DNA from: UBA10365 sp041441915 | Lineage (GTDB): Bacteria; Pseudomonadota; Alphaproteobacteria; Rhodobacterales; Rhodobacteraceae | Direction: 5' to 3' | Assembly (NCBI GenBank): GCA_041441915.1 | Contig: JASDRS010000006.1 | Span: 1-64,000, forward strand | Length of the DNA: 64,000 nt | Shown here: one piece after another, positions 7,329 to 16,317 of the stretch | Layout of the letters: each line of letters opens with the position of its first letter | Numbering within the stretch: position 1 is the stretch's first letter | The notes under the pieces: model-generated | The model's database searches: none | Seen by the model: the letters and a program-made list of their open reading frames with translations, nothing else | Told to the model about the DNA's origin: nothing | Position numbers and translations under genes: made by a program

Positions 7329-9398
7329 TTAATCCACAGAAAGTTGCGTAATCTCACGGCGGAATGGAAGAGCATCGCCAATGTCCGCTCCGTCCAGCTC
7401 GCGTGCATAGCGGTGACCCGCATACGTCGCCCATGCAATCGGACCAGGTGCATTCGCGTCGCCGATCAGCTTTACCGATTTGATGCCTGCATCCGCCCAA
7501 TCCGCCTCGCGCAGCTTTAGGTCGTTATACACCGCGTTGGTTTCCACCCGCGATGAAACTATCAGAACACCGTCACAGGCAAGCGAACGGGTCATGTCGG
7601 TGAACATACAATTCGTTTCAACATGATCCTTACCAATGGCAGTGATGCCACGGTTCAGTTCGATGGCAACGCCCATATTGGCAAGTCTGCGGTGAATTTC
7701 GTGCTGTTCTAATGTGTTCAACGTCCATTCACTGACGTAGGCTGCAGGCGTGACAAGCGTTACGCTACATCCCTTCTTGATCAGCAATTCAGCCATGACA
7801 CCACCCATGTAATAATGGTCGTCATCGTAGATTACGACGTGCCCCGTCGGGGTCGCACCACTCATCAAATCATCTGGTGTGAACACGGGCATCGCTGTAT
7901 TCGTCGGGAATGGCACCACGTGCTGGCGGGATACGCCATCCCGTCGCCACTTTGCACCCGTCGCGATACAGACATTTTCAAATCCAAATTCGAGAATGCT
8001 TTCCGCGTCCAGTTCGCTATCAAAGTAGCTTTCGACATTTGCTTTCTGGCTAAGCTGATATTCTCGGTAATCGGCTACGCGACCCCACGCACTCAGGCCA
8101 GGAAGATTACGTTCCCGCGCCACGCGACCTCCCAAGACCGTACTGGCTTCGGCTAATGCAACGTCGTAGCCACGCTCTGCAACAGCCCGTGCCGCTTCTA
8201 GTCCAGCAGGACCAGCGCCAACCACAAGCACATTAGAACTATCACCTTTGGTGTTCATGCGTTCAGGATGCCAGCCCTTGCGCCATTCTTCCATAAACGT
8301 CGGGTTCTGCGTGCAACGGCTTATCGACATAGTCATGTCGCCCGTAACACAGATATTGCAGCCAATACATTCGCGGATATCTTCTATACGTCCTTCTTCA
8401 ATCTTTTTGGGCAGGAACGGATCAGCAATCGACGGACGTGCACAGCCAATGAAATCCAACGTGCCAGACGTAATCATTTTCGCCATGACGTCAGGGCTGG
8501 TGAACCGCCCGACACCAACGATGGGCTTATCCGTTAGCTCGTGGATGCCCTTAACCAAATCAAGCTGTGCTGCTTCATCTTTAAACCGAGACGGACCAGA
8601 ACAATCCTCCCAAGTGCCTTGAGCCAAATCCCACAGGTCTGGAAGGTTGCGGTTCATTTCGACAAATTCACGAACCTCGGCATTTGAAAACCCCAGATCG
8701 CCAATGGTTTCATCCAGCGACACGCGCAAAGTAATGCCCATAGTATCGCCTACGGCATTACGCATATCTGCAATCACTTCGTTCACAAAACGTGCACGGT
8801 TTTCCAAACTGCCGCCGTATTCATCTGTGCGGTGATTAGTAACTCGGCTGAGGAAGTGCTGAAAAATACCAAAGCCATGGGCGCCATAAAGGCAGATTAA
8901 ATCAAAGCCAGCCTCCTTGGATCGCTTTGCCGCGTTCACGAACCAACGACGTAAATCTTTTATGTCGGTCTTGTCCAACGCACGTGCCTGAACAGGGTCA
9001 TTGGTGAATGTACGAATGGGTTGGGCAGATACGGCCAATGGTACTTCTTTAGAATAAAGGTTCGGACCGTTCACACCAGAGTAAGCTAATTGAATGCCAG
9101 CAAGGGCACCATGTTCCTTCATCTTGTCCGACATCCTGTGCAGCATCGGAATGTCTTTGTCTTCCCAAAGCCGTAGCTCGATAAAAGGCGTGATTTCAGA
9201 AGTATGGTGCATCTCGCACTGCTCGGTGAAGATAACTCCCCAGCCCCCTTCGGCCTTAGAACCGCGCATCTCAGCCGCCGCCGATGGATCACGATAACCA
9301 CCCCCATTACAATGGGGCACCTGATAAAAGCGATTTTTGGCCCTAACAGGCCCGATCTGCATGGGTTCAAAAAGAATGTCATACCTAGGATCGCGCAT
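7329..9398 (-). CDS. Trimethylamine/dimethylamine/histamine dehydrogenase-family iron-sulfur flavoprotein
   Basis: This 689-residue enzyme oxidises an amine and passes electrons to an electron-transfer flavoprotein or similar acceptor. Residues 1-340 form an Old Yellow Enzyme TIM barrel (MRDPRYDILFEPMQIGP at the start). Cys30 in VPHCNG matches the cysteine that carries 6-S-cysteinyl-FMN in trimethylamine dehydrogenase. A [4Fe-4S] site follows (CIGCNIC, then CTQNP). Residues from about 390 are a nucleotide-binding domain (VLVVGAGPAGLEAARA). The substrate-box positions appear to be Gln (FTEQC), Trp (GTWED) and Asp (CVTGD) rather than Tyr-Trp-Trp, a pattern I associate with dimethylamine, histamine or betaine-demethylating relatives. 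The start at 9398 has AGGAG 8 bases upstream; an earlier in-frame codon at 9434 lacks this. Confidence 0.82.
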   Translation of the reverse strand: MRDPRYDILFEPMQIGPVRAKNRFYQVPHCNGGGYRDPSAAAEMRGSKAEGGWGVIFTEQCEMHHTSEITPFIELRLWEDKDIPMLHRMSDKMKEHGALAGIQLAYSGVNGPNLYSKEVPLAVSAQPIRTFTNDPVQARALDKTDIKDLRRWFVNAAKRSKEAGFDLICLYGAHGFGIFQHFLSRVTNHRTDEYGGSLENRARFVNEVIADMRNAVGDTMGITLRVSLDETIGDLGFSNAEVREFVEMNRNLPDLWDLAQGTWEDCSGPSRFKDEAAQLDLVKGIHELTDKPIVGVGRFTSPDVMAKMITSGTLDFIGCARPSIADPFLPKKIEEGRIEDIRECIGCNICVTGDMTMSISRCTQNPTFMEEWRKGWHPERMNTKGDSSNVLVVGAGPAGLEAARAVAERGYDVALAEASTVLGGRVARERNLPGLSAWGRVADYREYQLSQKANVESYFDSELDAESILEFGFENVCIATGAKWRRDGVSRQHVVPFPTNTAMPVFTPDDLMSGATPTGHVVIYDDDHYYMGGVMAELLIKKGCSVTLVTPAAYVSEWTLNTLEQHEIHRRLANMGVAIELNRGITAIGKDHVETNCMFTDMTRSLACDGVLIVSSRVETNAVYNDLKLREADWADAGIKSVKLIGDANAPGPIAWATYAGHRYARELDGADIGDALPFRREITQLSVD

Positions 9399-9503
9399 GG
9401 GGGATACTCCTGTAGCAATAAAGCTCTTGATCATGGTGACAGAAAAACGGATTAGGCTAAAGTCATGGTTGCGGAACCATGGCTTAGGCTCGAGTTAAGT
9501 ACT

Positions 9504-10433
9504 TCAGCCGATCGGTAGCCCAGGATAGCCCCACTGACATATCGTTTGAGACGTATGATTGACAAAAGCATCAACCGACAGAACGTTGCGCGCCCCAACA
9601 GGGAGAACAAAGCCCAAACGCAGTGGGCGAGGTGTGCCCTCAAGCGGTATAAAACACAAGGCGCGACCATCTGGTGATAAGTCTGAGTACGGACGAATAT
9701 TGGCTACTGAAAATCCAAATCCGTTGGCCACCAATGACCGCATCACGGCCATGTCCCTTGTACGTTCCGCGATATTGGGGGTCACGCCTGCGCGATCAAA
9801 CGCACTCATAAAATAGGTTCTACTAATTGGCAGATCGAGCAGTACCATAGGATAGTCCACCAGGGCTTCAACAGTCACTGATTTACGCTGTGCAAGCGGG
9901 TGGTCAGCGGCAACAACGGCGTACAGGGGTAACGACCGCAACGGAACAAACTCAAGATCCGATGGCACTTCAAGATCATAAGTCAGTGCAACATCAATTT
10001 CTGCACGTCGCAATTTTTCGATTAACGTCTGCTGATCACATTCAATCTGCGACACTTGCACGTCACCGTGAATGTGTTGAAACTCCCGGCGAATTGCAGG
10101 CAACAAGATTTGCGCGAACGTCAAAAGGCATCCGATATTCAACGTGCCTTGCACCTTTCCAGATATAGCACTCGCAAGACGATTGAGACTTTCAGCCTCA
10201 ACCAAAACTTTGCGCGCCTGCACCATAAATTGACTTCCAGCTTGTGTTAAACTTAAACCATGGGCATGTTTACGCACGAACAATGGCAAACCAAATTCAT
10301 CTTCGAGCTGAGAAATTGCGGCCGAAATCGAAGGTGACGACACGTTCAACTGCCCACTTGCCTGGGCAATTGATCCTTGTTCGCCGACCGTGACGAAATA
10401 TTCCAATTGTCGAAGGGTGAATCGTAATGCCAT
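9504..10433 (-). CDS. LysR-family transcriptional regulator
   Basis: The N-terminal winged helix-turn-helix is complete: FTLRQLEYFVTVGEQGSIAQ, then SSPSISAAISQLEDEFGLPL and FVRK, and the LTQAG turn. The effector domain from about residue 90 has the usual LysR fold (LNIGCLLTFAQILLPAIRR, VALTYD, PLYAVVAADHPLA). Its ligand is probably a metabolite of the surrounding amine cluster. It lies inside the same-strand gene run, 14 bases after the aldehyde dehydrogenase gene and about 105 bases before the amine dehydrogenase gene. That larger gap could hold an internal promoter or operator. A Met 12 codons upstream (10469) would overlap the preceding gene, so I prefer MALRF at 10433, although no strong Shine-Dalgarno is visible for either. 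Confidence 0.82.
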   Translation of the reverse strand: MALRFTLRQLEYFVTVGEQGSIAQASGQLNVSSPSISAAISQLEDEFGLPLFVRKHAHGLSLTQAGSQFMVQARKVLVEAESLNRLASAISGKVQGTLNIGCLLTFAQILLPAIRREFQHIHGDVQVSQIECDQQTLIEKLRRAEIDVALTYDLEVPSDLEFVPLRSLPLYAVVAADHPLAQRKSVTVEALVDYPMVLLDLPISRTYFMSAFDRAGVTPNIAERTRDMAVMRSLVANGFGFSVANIRPYSDLSPDGRALCFIPLEGTPRPLRLGFVLPVGARNVLSVDAFVNHTSQTICQWGYPGLPIG

Positions 10434-10447
10434 AGCGCCACTATGAG

Positions 10448-11944
10448 CTAAATTGCGTACTTGATCCACGTCGTTTTTAGCGCCGTATATTTGTCAAAAC
10501 TGTGCAGCGACAAGTCTCGCCCAAAGCCCGATTGCTTCATGCCTCCGAAAGGTGTCATCGCACTCAGAGTATCAACTGTGTTAACCGATATTGTCCCTGC
10601 CATAAGTCCGTCAGAAACACGCAAAGCGCGGCTTAGGTTGTCAGTCCAAACAGATGCGGCAAGGCCGTAACCGCTGTCATTGGCCATGCCAACTGCATCG
10701 GCCTCGGAATCAAAGGGTATAACAGAAAGAACTGGTCCAAAAATCTCATCCCGCGCTAAAGCGTCATCATGACTAACGTCATCAAAAACTATTGGCTGCA
10801 CAAAGCATCCTTTGTCATCGATTTGGACCTGCTCACCACCAGTAACAAGATTGGCAGTCTGCTTCCCCGCCTCCACGAACTTCATGACGCCTTCAGTCTG
10901 TTTGCGATCTACAATCGCGCCCATTTTCGAAGCTGGATCAAGCGGATCTCCAGGCTGCATTGCCTTTGCACATCCAATTAGTTTTTCAACGAACGTGTCC
11001 TTAATAGAACGCTCCACGTACAAACGCGAATTGGCTGAACATACTTCACCCTGATTGAAAAAAATACCAAACGCCGCCATATCTGCAGCGGCATCAAGGT
11101 TTTCACAATCCGCAAACACAAGGTTTGGGCTTTTGCCACCCGTCTCTGGCCAGATTTGTTTCAGATTGGATTGCCCAGAATATTCCATGAATTTCTTACC
11201 AATCGCAGTCGAACCCGTGAAGGCAAGACAATCGACATCCATGTGTAATCCCAACGCTTGTCCCGCCGTATGCCCAAAGCCGGGTACAACATTAAATACA
11301 CCTTCTGGCAGGCCTGCTTCAACCGCGAGCTCGGCCAAACGCAACGCTGACAAAGGCGACTGCTCCGCGGGCTTGAGTACAACCAAATTGCCTGCAGCCA
11401 AGGCAGCAGCAGCTTTCCATGTCGCCATATCAAGCGGGAAATTCCACGGAGTAACGGCTCCGACGACGCCCAAGGGGACGCGTTTAACAATTGCGAGATC
11501 ACCGGGGCATGTTGGAGCCCCCTCATCATAAATTTTGTCGATGGCTTCAGCGTGCCACTGGAAAAAATGGGCAGATCCAGGGGCGTCGATTGTTGCTGCA
11601 TCCTTGACTAATTTGCCCATATCCAGGCTGTCGAGCAGCGCAAATTCTTCAAGGTTTGCACAGATCAGTTCAGCAAGTTTAAGAAGAACTGCCTTTCGAT
11701 GCGCAGGGTTCGTACGTGACCAAACACCAGCATCAAACGCGGCGCGACCAAACGTCACTGCGCGGTTCACATCCTCAAGATCACAGGCGGCAACATCGGT
11801 CAAAACCGCGTCCGTCGCTGGATTGATGGATTGGAACGTTTAGCCAGACGCCGCATCAACAAACTTGCCACCGATAAACGCTTGGTGTCAAAATATCAGA
11901 CCAGAGGCGCGTTTCGTCCAGTCAGTTTTGGTGTAGTCCAGCAT
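10448..11944 (-). pseudogene. PuuC-like aldehyde dehydrogenase with two in-frame nonsense codons
   Basis: The reading frame from ATG at 11944 (AAGGAA 9 bases upstream) begins MLDYTKTDWTKRASGLIF. It is interrupted by TGA at 11888-11890, resumes as HQAFIGGKFVDAASG, is interrupted again by TAA at 11840-11842, and then continues intact to 10448. The whole follows gamma-glutamyl-gamma-aminobutyraldehyde dehydrogenase (PuuC) and related enzymes. The catalytic parts are intact: TPWNFPL, the Rossmann GSTAIGK, ETGGKSPN with the general-base Glu, and NQGEVCSANSR with the nucleophilic Cys. A protein starting after the second stop (for example TTG at 11803, 451 residues) would lack the first oligomerisation strand and is probably inactive. 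The gene lies 15 bases after DUF1028 and 14 bases before lysR. The enzyme would oxidise an aldehyde made by the amine dehydrogenase. Confidence 0.82.
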
Positions 11945-11959
11945 CTTAATATTCCTTGA

Positions 11960-12634
11960 TTATTCGTCGCCTAGAACGCCGTAAGAAGGCGCTTCCCGTG
12001 GATCGATAGCACGTTGCACATAAGCGGCCAGTTGCGGCTTATAGACGTCCCAAGCCGTCGCAATATTCTCTATTGGGCAGTTTTTTGTCCAGTCACAGCG
12101 CAATTCAGCCACCGGCCATGCGACTTTGTCGACCAGCAACATACCAGCAGAATGAAGTGGGCCGGCTTCACCACCTGCAGCCAAACCGGCCCACAACGCT
12201 GAAATCAACCGATCCCCAAGATGTCCAGAGCTGGCCAGAAAGCCATCCACCACGGCTTGCGGCACACTATCGTTAGCCAACATATTGCCGCCGGATGCCA
12301 CATCTGCCCCCTGCGCTTGCGTCCAAATTCCAAGTGAGTTGGGACCTGAGTGGATCGCGGTCAATCCCACCTTGTCGACTGCCAAAACCTGACGATATTC
12401 AATGAATTTACCTTGCTCACGGACACGCTCAATCGCCTCGACTGCACTCATCCCGTTTTCCATCAGATCAAGCGCAAGAGGACCAAGCGATGGATCAGTG
12501 ACATTCTGAGATGCGACAGCCCCGACTCCCGCACGCGCGTAGGCGCAGCGGGCTGCAACCGCAGGCGATGACGATGATATAGCAAGACCAAACATGCCCG
12601 TTTCGGTACAGCGGGCTACCAGCGAAAACGTCAT
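11960..12634 (-). CDS. DUF1028 family protein (Ntn-hydrolase-like)
   Basis: The protein belongs to DUF1028, a family with an Ntn-hydrolase-like fold often found in catabolic clusters next to RidA. Family hallmarks are the start MTFSLVARCTETGMFGLAIS, SSSPAVAARCAYARAGVGAV and SQNVTDPSLGPLALDLM, then a glycine-rich SGGNMLAND segment and a C-terminal VAWPVAELRCDW. Length (224) is normal. Its first codon overlaps the RidA stop (ATGA), so translation is probably coupled. The biochemical role of the family is not established; hydrolysis of an amide or lactone intermediate is a reasonable guess. Confidence 0.8.
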   Translation of the reverse strand: MTFSLVARCTETGMFGLAISSSSPAVAARCAYARAGVGAVASQNVTDPSLGPLALDLMENGMSAVEAIERVREQGKFIEYRQVLAVDKVGLTAIHSGPNSLGIWTQAQGADVASGGNMLANDSVPQAVVDGFLASSGHLGDRLISALWAGLAAGGEAGPLHSAGMLLVDKVAWPVAELRCDWTKNCPIENIATAWDVYKPQLAAYVQRAIDPREAPSYGVLGDE

Positions 12635-13047
12635 TCTGGGATCACCGCCGTACCGTCGATCTCAACCAACCATTCGGGCCGCGCCAAGGCTTGCACCACC
12701 AAACCTGTAGACACCGGATGCACACCTTTGATGTATTCGCCCATGGTACGGTAAACCGCCTCACGGTGACGTACGTCCGTGATGTAGACCACGACCTTGA
12801 CGAGATGTTCCATGCTGCCTCCTGCTTCTTCGATTAATTGGCGGATGTTTTGCATTACCTTATGGGTCTGTTCCACTGGATCTGAGCTGGTAATATTCTT
12901 AAAATCATCAAGATTTTGCGGGCACTGACCGCGCAGCCAGACCGTCTTGCCGCCTTGCGTTACAACGGCCTGACACAGATCATTGTCGAGGTTTTGTTCG
13001 GGGTATGTATCGCTCGTGTTGAACTTACGGAGGCGGGTATGTGTCAC
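12631..13047 (-). CDS. RidA (YjgF/YER057c/UK114) family protein
   Basis: Members of this family are small trimeric enamine/imine deaminases that clear reactive intermediates of PLP and flavin enzymes. The sequence has the family core: LVKVVVYITDVRHREAVYRTM in the middle and RPEWLVEIDGTAVI at the end, equivalent to the P-x-x-x-V-E-I-x-x-x-A signature. The canonical arginine (usually in RxVPxR) is not obvious, so it may be a non-deaminating subgroup. I place the start at the GTG at 13047 (THTRLRKFN follows). The Met at 13110 lies within the upstream monooxygenase gene and adds 21 unconserved residues. It sits 22 bases after the monooxygenase stop and overlaps DUF1028 by 4 bases. Confidence 0.8.
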   Translation of the reverse strand: MTHTRLRKFNTSDTYPEQNLDNDLCQAVVTQGGKTVWLRGQCPQNLDDFKNITSSDPVEQTHKVMQNIRQLIEEAGGSMEHLVKVVVYITDVRHREAVYRTMGEYIKGVHPVSTGLVVQALARPEWLVEIDGTAVIPE

Positions 13048-13069
13048 TGGATGTCCGTTCAGTTTTGAG

Positions 13070-14347
13070 TTAATCGGTTGTTGGGGGGACGACAGTGGCT
13101 TGACCATCATAATCGGTATAGGCGCGCTGGATAGCTATTTGATCGGCTATGAATTTCGCATCGTGCCAAACGCCCCACAAAAACGTAGACCCACGTCGAG
13201 ACTGCCATGGCAAACCAAGGAAATAAACCCCCGGTTCTTTGGACACCCCGCGTTGATGAATGGGTGCACCGGTTTCGGTGAACGCATCCACCTTAAGCCA
13301 GCCGAAGTCTTGTTTATACCCCGTTGCCCAAATGATCGTCGAGATGCCCTCAGTGGCAAGGTCCAGACTGCGGATCGGGTCGGTCAAGCTGGCAGGGTCT
13401 GGCCAGACCCCACGCGCTTGCGGGTCCAAAGGCAAATCAAGACCCATAGCGTCAGCGTAGGCATCGGCAGCGTCCAGCATTTCATTGTAATTTGCATCCC
13501 CTGCATCGACATTGGTGCGCACATCATCGGCGAATTTAAGCACACCACTGTCGAAGTTTTTAGTCCGGCCAAGAAGCGTAACACCCTCACTTGCAAGACG
13601 TCGGAAATCCATGGTATAGCCCCCGTAAGCGCCACTAACAGAAATGGTCACATGCTCAGCACCTGGCTTTTGCGCTACCAAATCCCAAAGGCCCAGCACG
13701 CCGAGCCACCAGACAAAATCACGCTCGCGGTAGCGGCGTGGTGGGCGATCATGGGGACCGACTGAAAGGAACACCTTGCGCCCAGCCCGGTTCAACTCGT
13801 CCGTAATTTGCGCACCTGAAGACCCTGCACCCACGACCATAACCGCACCATCAGCGAGTTGATCTGGATTGCGATACAACGCGGAATGCATCTGATGCAC
13901 CGCATTATCCTGCGCAACAATGGGTGGAATCACAGGTTGCTGAAAGGCACCCGTGGCAGAAACAATCCGGGTCGCTTCAATGACGCCACCTGTTGTCTCT
14001 ACCCGAAAGCCTGCGCGATCCACAAAGGGCACAGCACTTAGAACCTCAACGCCGGTGCGCACCTGGGCGTTCACCATGTCGGCGTATTCCTCGATGTAGT
14101 CGGCAACGCGATCCTTGCCGACAAATTCATCAGGTGCGTTGCCGCTGAATTCAAGATTTGGGAAGCGATCATGCCACACAGGACCGTTGGTGACCAAGGC
14201 GTCCCACCGCGACGTGCGCCAAGCCTCGGCGATGCGGCTTTTCTCAAGCACCAAAAACGGCACGCCTTGTTGGCCAAGATGTTCACACAGCGCGATGCCC
14301 GCCTGTCCGGCGCCGACTACGAGTGTGTCTATCTTCTCAACTGACAT
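13070..14347 (-). CDS. FAD- and NAD(P)-dependent flavin monooxygenase (CzcO/FMO-like)
   Basis: This 425-residue protein is a cytoplasmic class B-type flavoprotein. A first Rossmann motif for FAD (TLVVGAGQAGIALCEHL, residues 8-24) is followed by W-R-T-S-R-W and FPNLEF. A second for NADPH lies near 170 (VMVVGAGSSGAQITDEL), and the WATGYK signature near 340 is characteristic of flavin monooxygenases. It probably N- or S-oxygenates, or performs a Baeyer-Villiger reaction on, an intermediate of the pathway. It is the first gene of the seven-gene run read toward ArgE. The 372-base gap before it, up to the decarboxylase, is where a promoter is expected. The substrate cannot be assigned; an auxin-type (YUCCA-like) reaction is only one of several options. 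Confidence 0.8.
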   Translation of the reverse strand: MSVEKIDTLVVGAGQAGIALCEHLGQQGVPFLVLEKSRIAEAWRTSRWDALVTNGPVWHDRFPNLEFSGNAPDEFVGKDRVADYIEEYADMVNAQVRTGVEVLSAVPFVDRAGFRVETTGGVIEATRIVSATGAFQQPVIPPIVAQDNAVHQMHSALYRNPDQLADGAVMVVGAGSSGAQITDELNRAGRKVFLSVGPHDRPPRRYRERDFVWWLGVLGLWDLVAQKPGAEHVTISVSGAYGGYTMDFRRLASEGVTLLGRTKNFDSGVLKFADDVRTNVDAGDANYNEMLDAADAYADAMGLDLPLDPQARGVWPDPASLTDPIRSLDLATEGISTIIWATGYKQDFGWLKVDAFTETGAPIHQRGVSKEPGVYFLGLPWQSRRGSTFLWGVWHDAKFIADQIAIQRAYTDYDGQATVVPPTTD

Positions 14348-14536
14348 CCAAAGTCCTCTTCAAACAGTTAGGACTAAGATCACTTAGTCTGGTTATTACG
14401 GAAAGAACAAACTGCATTAGCTTTGATTAGGGTGTGACTAATACTTTATGCGCCAAGCAAGGAAATTCCTAAACCGCACTTCGACATTGCTAAGGTGACA
14501 ACATGTGACTTGCACTGTAAGGTCAGATGCTAAGGT

Positions 14537-14716
14537 ATGAGGGTGTGTTTGAATATTGTGGGTTATCCTGCGTCATGGGGCCCAGATGGCATTGATCAGG
14601 CGCGTACGGGGAGTGGCGAAGAGATGATCTTTGCCGATCTGTCCAAAGATCACCTTAAGCAGGTTCGCCAATCCCTATCCCATATCAAGGATCGGCGCAC
14701 CAATTTGTATTCCTGA
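14537..14716 (+). pseudogene. C-terminal fragment of a nitrilase-type carbon-nitrogen hydrolase
   Basis: A 59-codon frame on the + strand ends at 14714-14716. It reads SWGPDG, then TGSGEEMIFADLSKDHLKQV, RQSLSHIKDRRTNLY. The final Arg-Gln-x8-Asp-Arg-Arg-x-x-Leu-Tyr pattern is the normal end of nitrilase-superfamily amidases. The catalytic Glu-Lys-Cys part is absent, and the sequence upstream does not continue the family. It lies antiparallel in the gap between the decarboxylase and monooxygenase genes, 3 bases from the decarboxylase stop. It points to an ancestral C-N hydrolase in this pathway neighbourhood. Confidence 0.5.
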
Positions 14717-14719
14717 AAC

Positions 14720-16051
14720 TTAGACCAGGGTTCGCAACACGCTCATCACGTGGTCTTTGTCCGTCTCAGGGTTCACAATGCACAGGCGCAGCACCTCTTC
14801 TCCACGCCACTTGGTTGGTAGGCACAACAACGCACCGCTGCGCCGCTGGGCTTCACACCACTGAGCAAGTTCAGGCCCTCTCATCTTGGCGGCCTTGAAT
14901 AATATCACCGTCAATTGCGGCCCAAGAAGCAACTCAAGATTTGGAGCCTCATCAATTTCTTGCGCAAGGTCGCGGGCTATCTGGATCGTCTTAGCAATCG
15001 CCAGTTCGTAGGCCTGCGTCCCATAGGTCACCAATGAAAACCAAAGCGGCAGACCGCGCGCGCGTCTAGTCAGTTGCAACGCATAGTCAGACGGGTTCCA
15101 TGCGTTGTGATCCAACGTATCCAGGTACGCGCCCTGCTGCCCATGTGCTTGCGCCCCTTTAATCGGGTCGCGGTAGACCAACGCGCAGCTGTCATAGGGT
15201 GCAAAAAGCCATTTGTGCGGATCAACTATGAAACTATCGGCCCGATCGATGCCTTTGAAAACCTTGCGTGTCTCAGGGTCAGCAAGGGCTGCGAGGCCGT
15301 ACGCCCCGTCGACATGCAGCCAAATTTTGTGTTCTGCCGCGAGCGCCGCGAGGCCGTCCAGATCATCAACGGCACCACAATTCGTCGCCCCTGCATTGCC
15401 AACAATCGCGAAAACGCCATCTGCCATTGCACCCCGTGCCGCCTGCCCCGACATGCGCCCATTGTCATCAGCATCCACCATCACCAACTCAACGTCCATG
15501 ACGCGCGCCACAGCTGCGATGCTGCTGTGCGCCTCCCTGCTGCACAAAATCCGCCACCGATCGGGGCGGTCTTTGGTCCACGCAGCGCGCGCGGCATGTA
15601 ACGCCGATAGGTTGCCAAGGGTGCCGCCAGACACGAAAGCGCCCCCCGCCCCACTTGGCCAACCGGCCAAAGATGCCAGCCACGACAAGGCCTGATTTTC
15701 AGCATGGATCGCGCCTGATCCGCCATCCCAATTGCCTGCAAATATCTCTGCGGCACCTAATGCCGCGTCAAATGCAAGGGATGCAGGCGTTGGTGCTGCC
15801 GCCACAAAAGCGAGGCTTGTAGGATGGTTGAACGGACGGGTTGAGGGAATAATGCTGTCTGTGAAGAGTTTGAATGCACGCGTACCAGTGATCCCACCTG
15901 GCGTAATGGCATTGCCCAATGCGACTTCAAGTACGGCTTGGCTTTGCGCACCATTTCGTGGATTAGGACCCTTTAGAATGCGTTCTCGGGTCCAGCGTAG
16001 GATGGAATCAAGAGCAAATTCATCTGCCGGAAATGGAGGTTTTTGAGCCAT
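14720..16051 (-). CDS. Group II pyridoxal-phosphate-dependent amino acid decarboxylase
   Basis: The protein is of the aromatic-L-amino-acid/glutamate/histidine decarboxylase type (fold type I), making an amine and CO2 from an amino acid. Visible features are HPTSLAF with a preceding FNHP, a GGTLGNLSALHAAR loop for the phosphate, SREAHSSI, WLHVDGAYG with the Asp that pairs with the pyridine nitrogen, and VDPHKWLF with the Schiff-base lysine. The C-terminus has LRLCIVNPETD, typical of the family. At 443 residues it is slightly shorter than animal-type enzymes, but no segment is obviously missing. It reads in the same direction as the catabolic cluster and could supply the amine for the amine dehydrogenase. 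The exact amino acid substrate cannot be told from sequence. Confidence 0.8.
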   Translation of the reverse strand: MAQKPPFPADEFALDSILRWTRERILKGPNPRNGAQSQAVLEVALGNAITPGGITGTRAFKLFTDSIIPSTRPFNHPTSLAFVAAAPTPASLAFDAALGAAEIFAGNWDGGSGAIHAENQALSWLASLAGWPSGAGGAFVSGGTLGNLSALHAARAAWTKDRPDRWRILCSREAHSSIAAVARVMDVELVMVDADDNGRMSGQAARGAMADGVFAIVGNAGATNCGAVDDLDGLAALAAEHKIWLHVDGAYGLAALADPETRKVFKGIDRADSFIVDPHKWLFAPYDSCALVYRDPIKGAQAHGQQGAYLDTLDHNAWNPSDYALQLTRRARGLPLWFSLVTYGTQAYELAIAKTIQIARDLAQEIDEAPNLELLLGPQLTVILFKAAKMRGPELAQWCEAQRRSGALLCLPTKWRGEEVLRLCIVNPETDKDHVMSVLRTLV

Positions 16052-16317
16052 CAGTTAATCTCTTTCATCTCGCACTGTTCGAGCAGTCCTTCACGATTTC
16101 CATCCACTTCGGCATAAGTAATTTAGGATTACACCAGTATCAAAAAAAATTTATTGTATGCCACCGCAAAGACATACGTGAAACAGACGACAAAGGTTGT
16201 AACGACAATATTGGTGCAGTCAGGCAAACGAGAGCTAGCGTCCGCTTTCCAACACAGTTTAACATCAAACCTCCTCTCCTAGTTGATAGGCCCCCCTGGA
16301 CTGGTCCATGTTGAATG

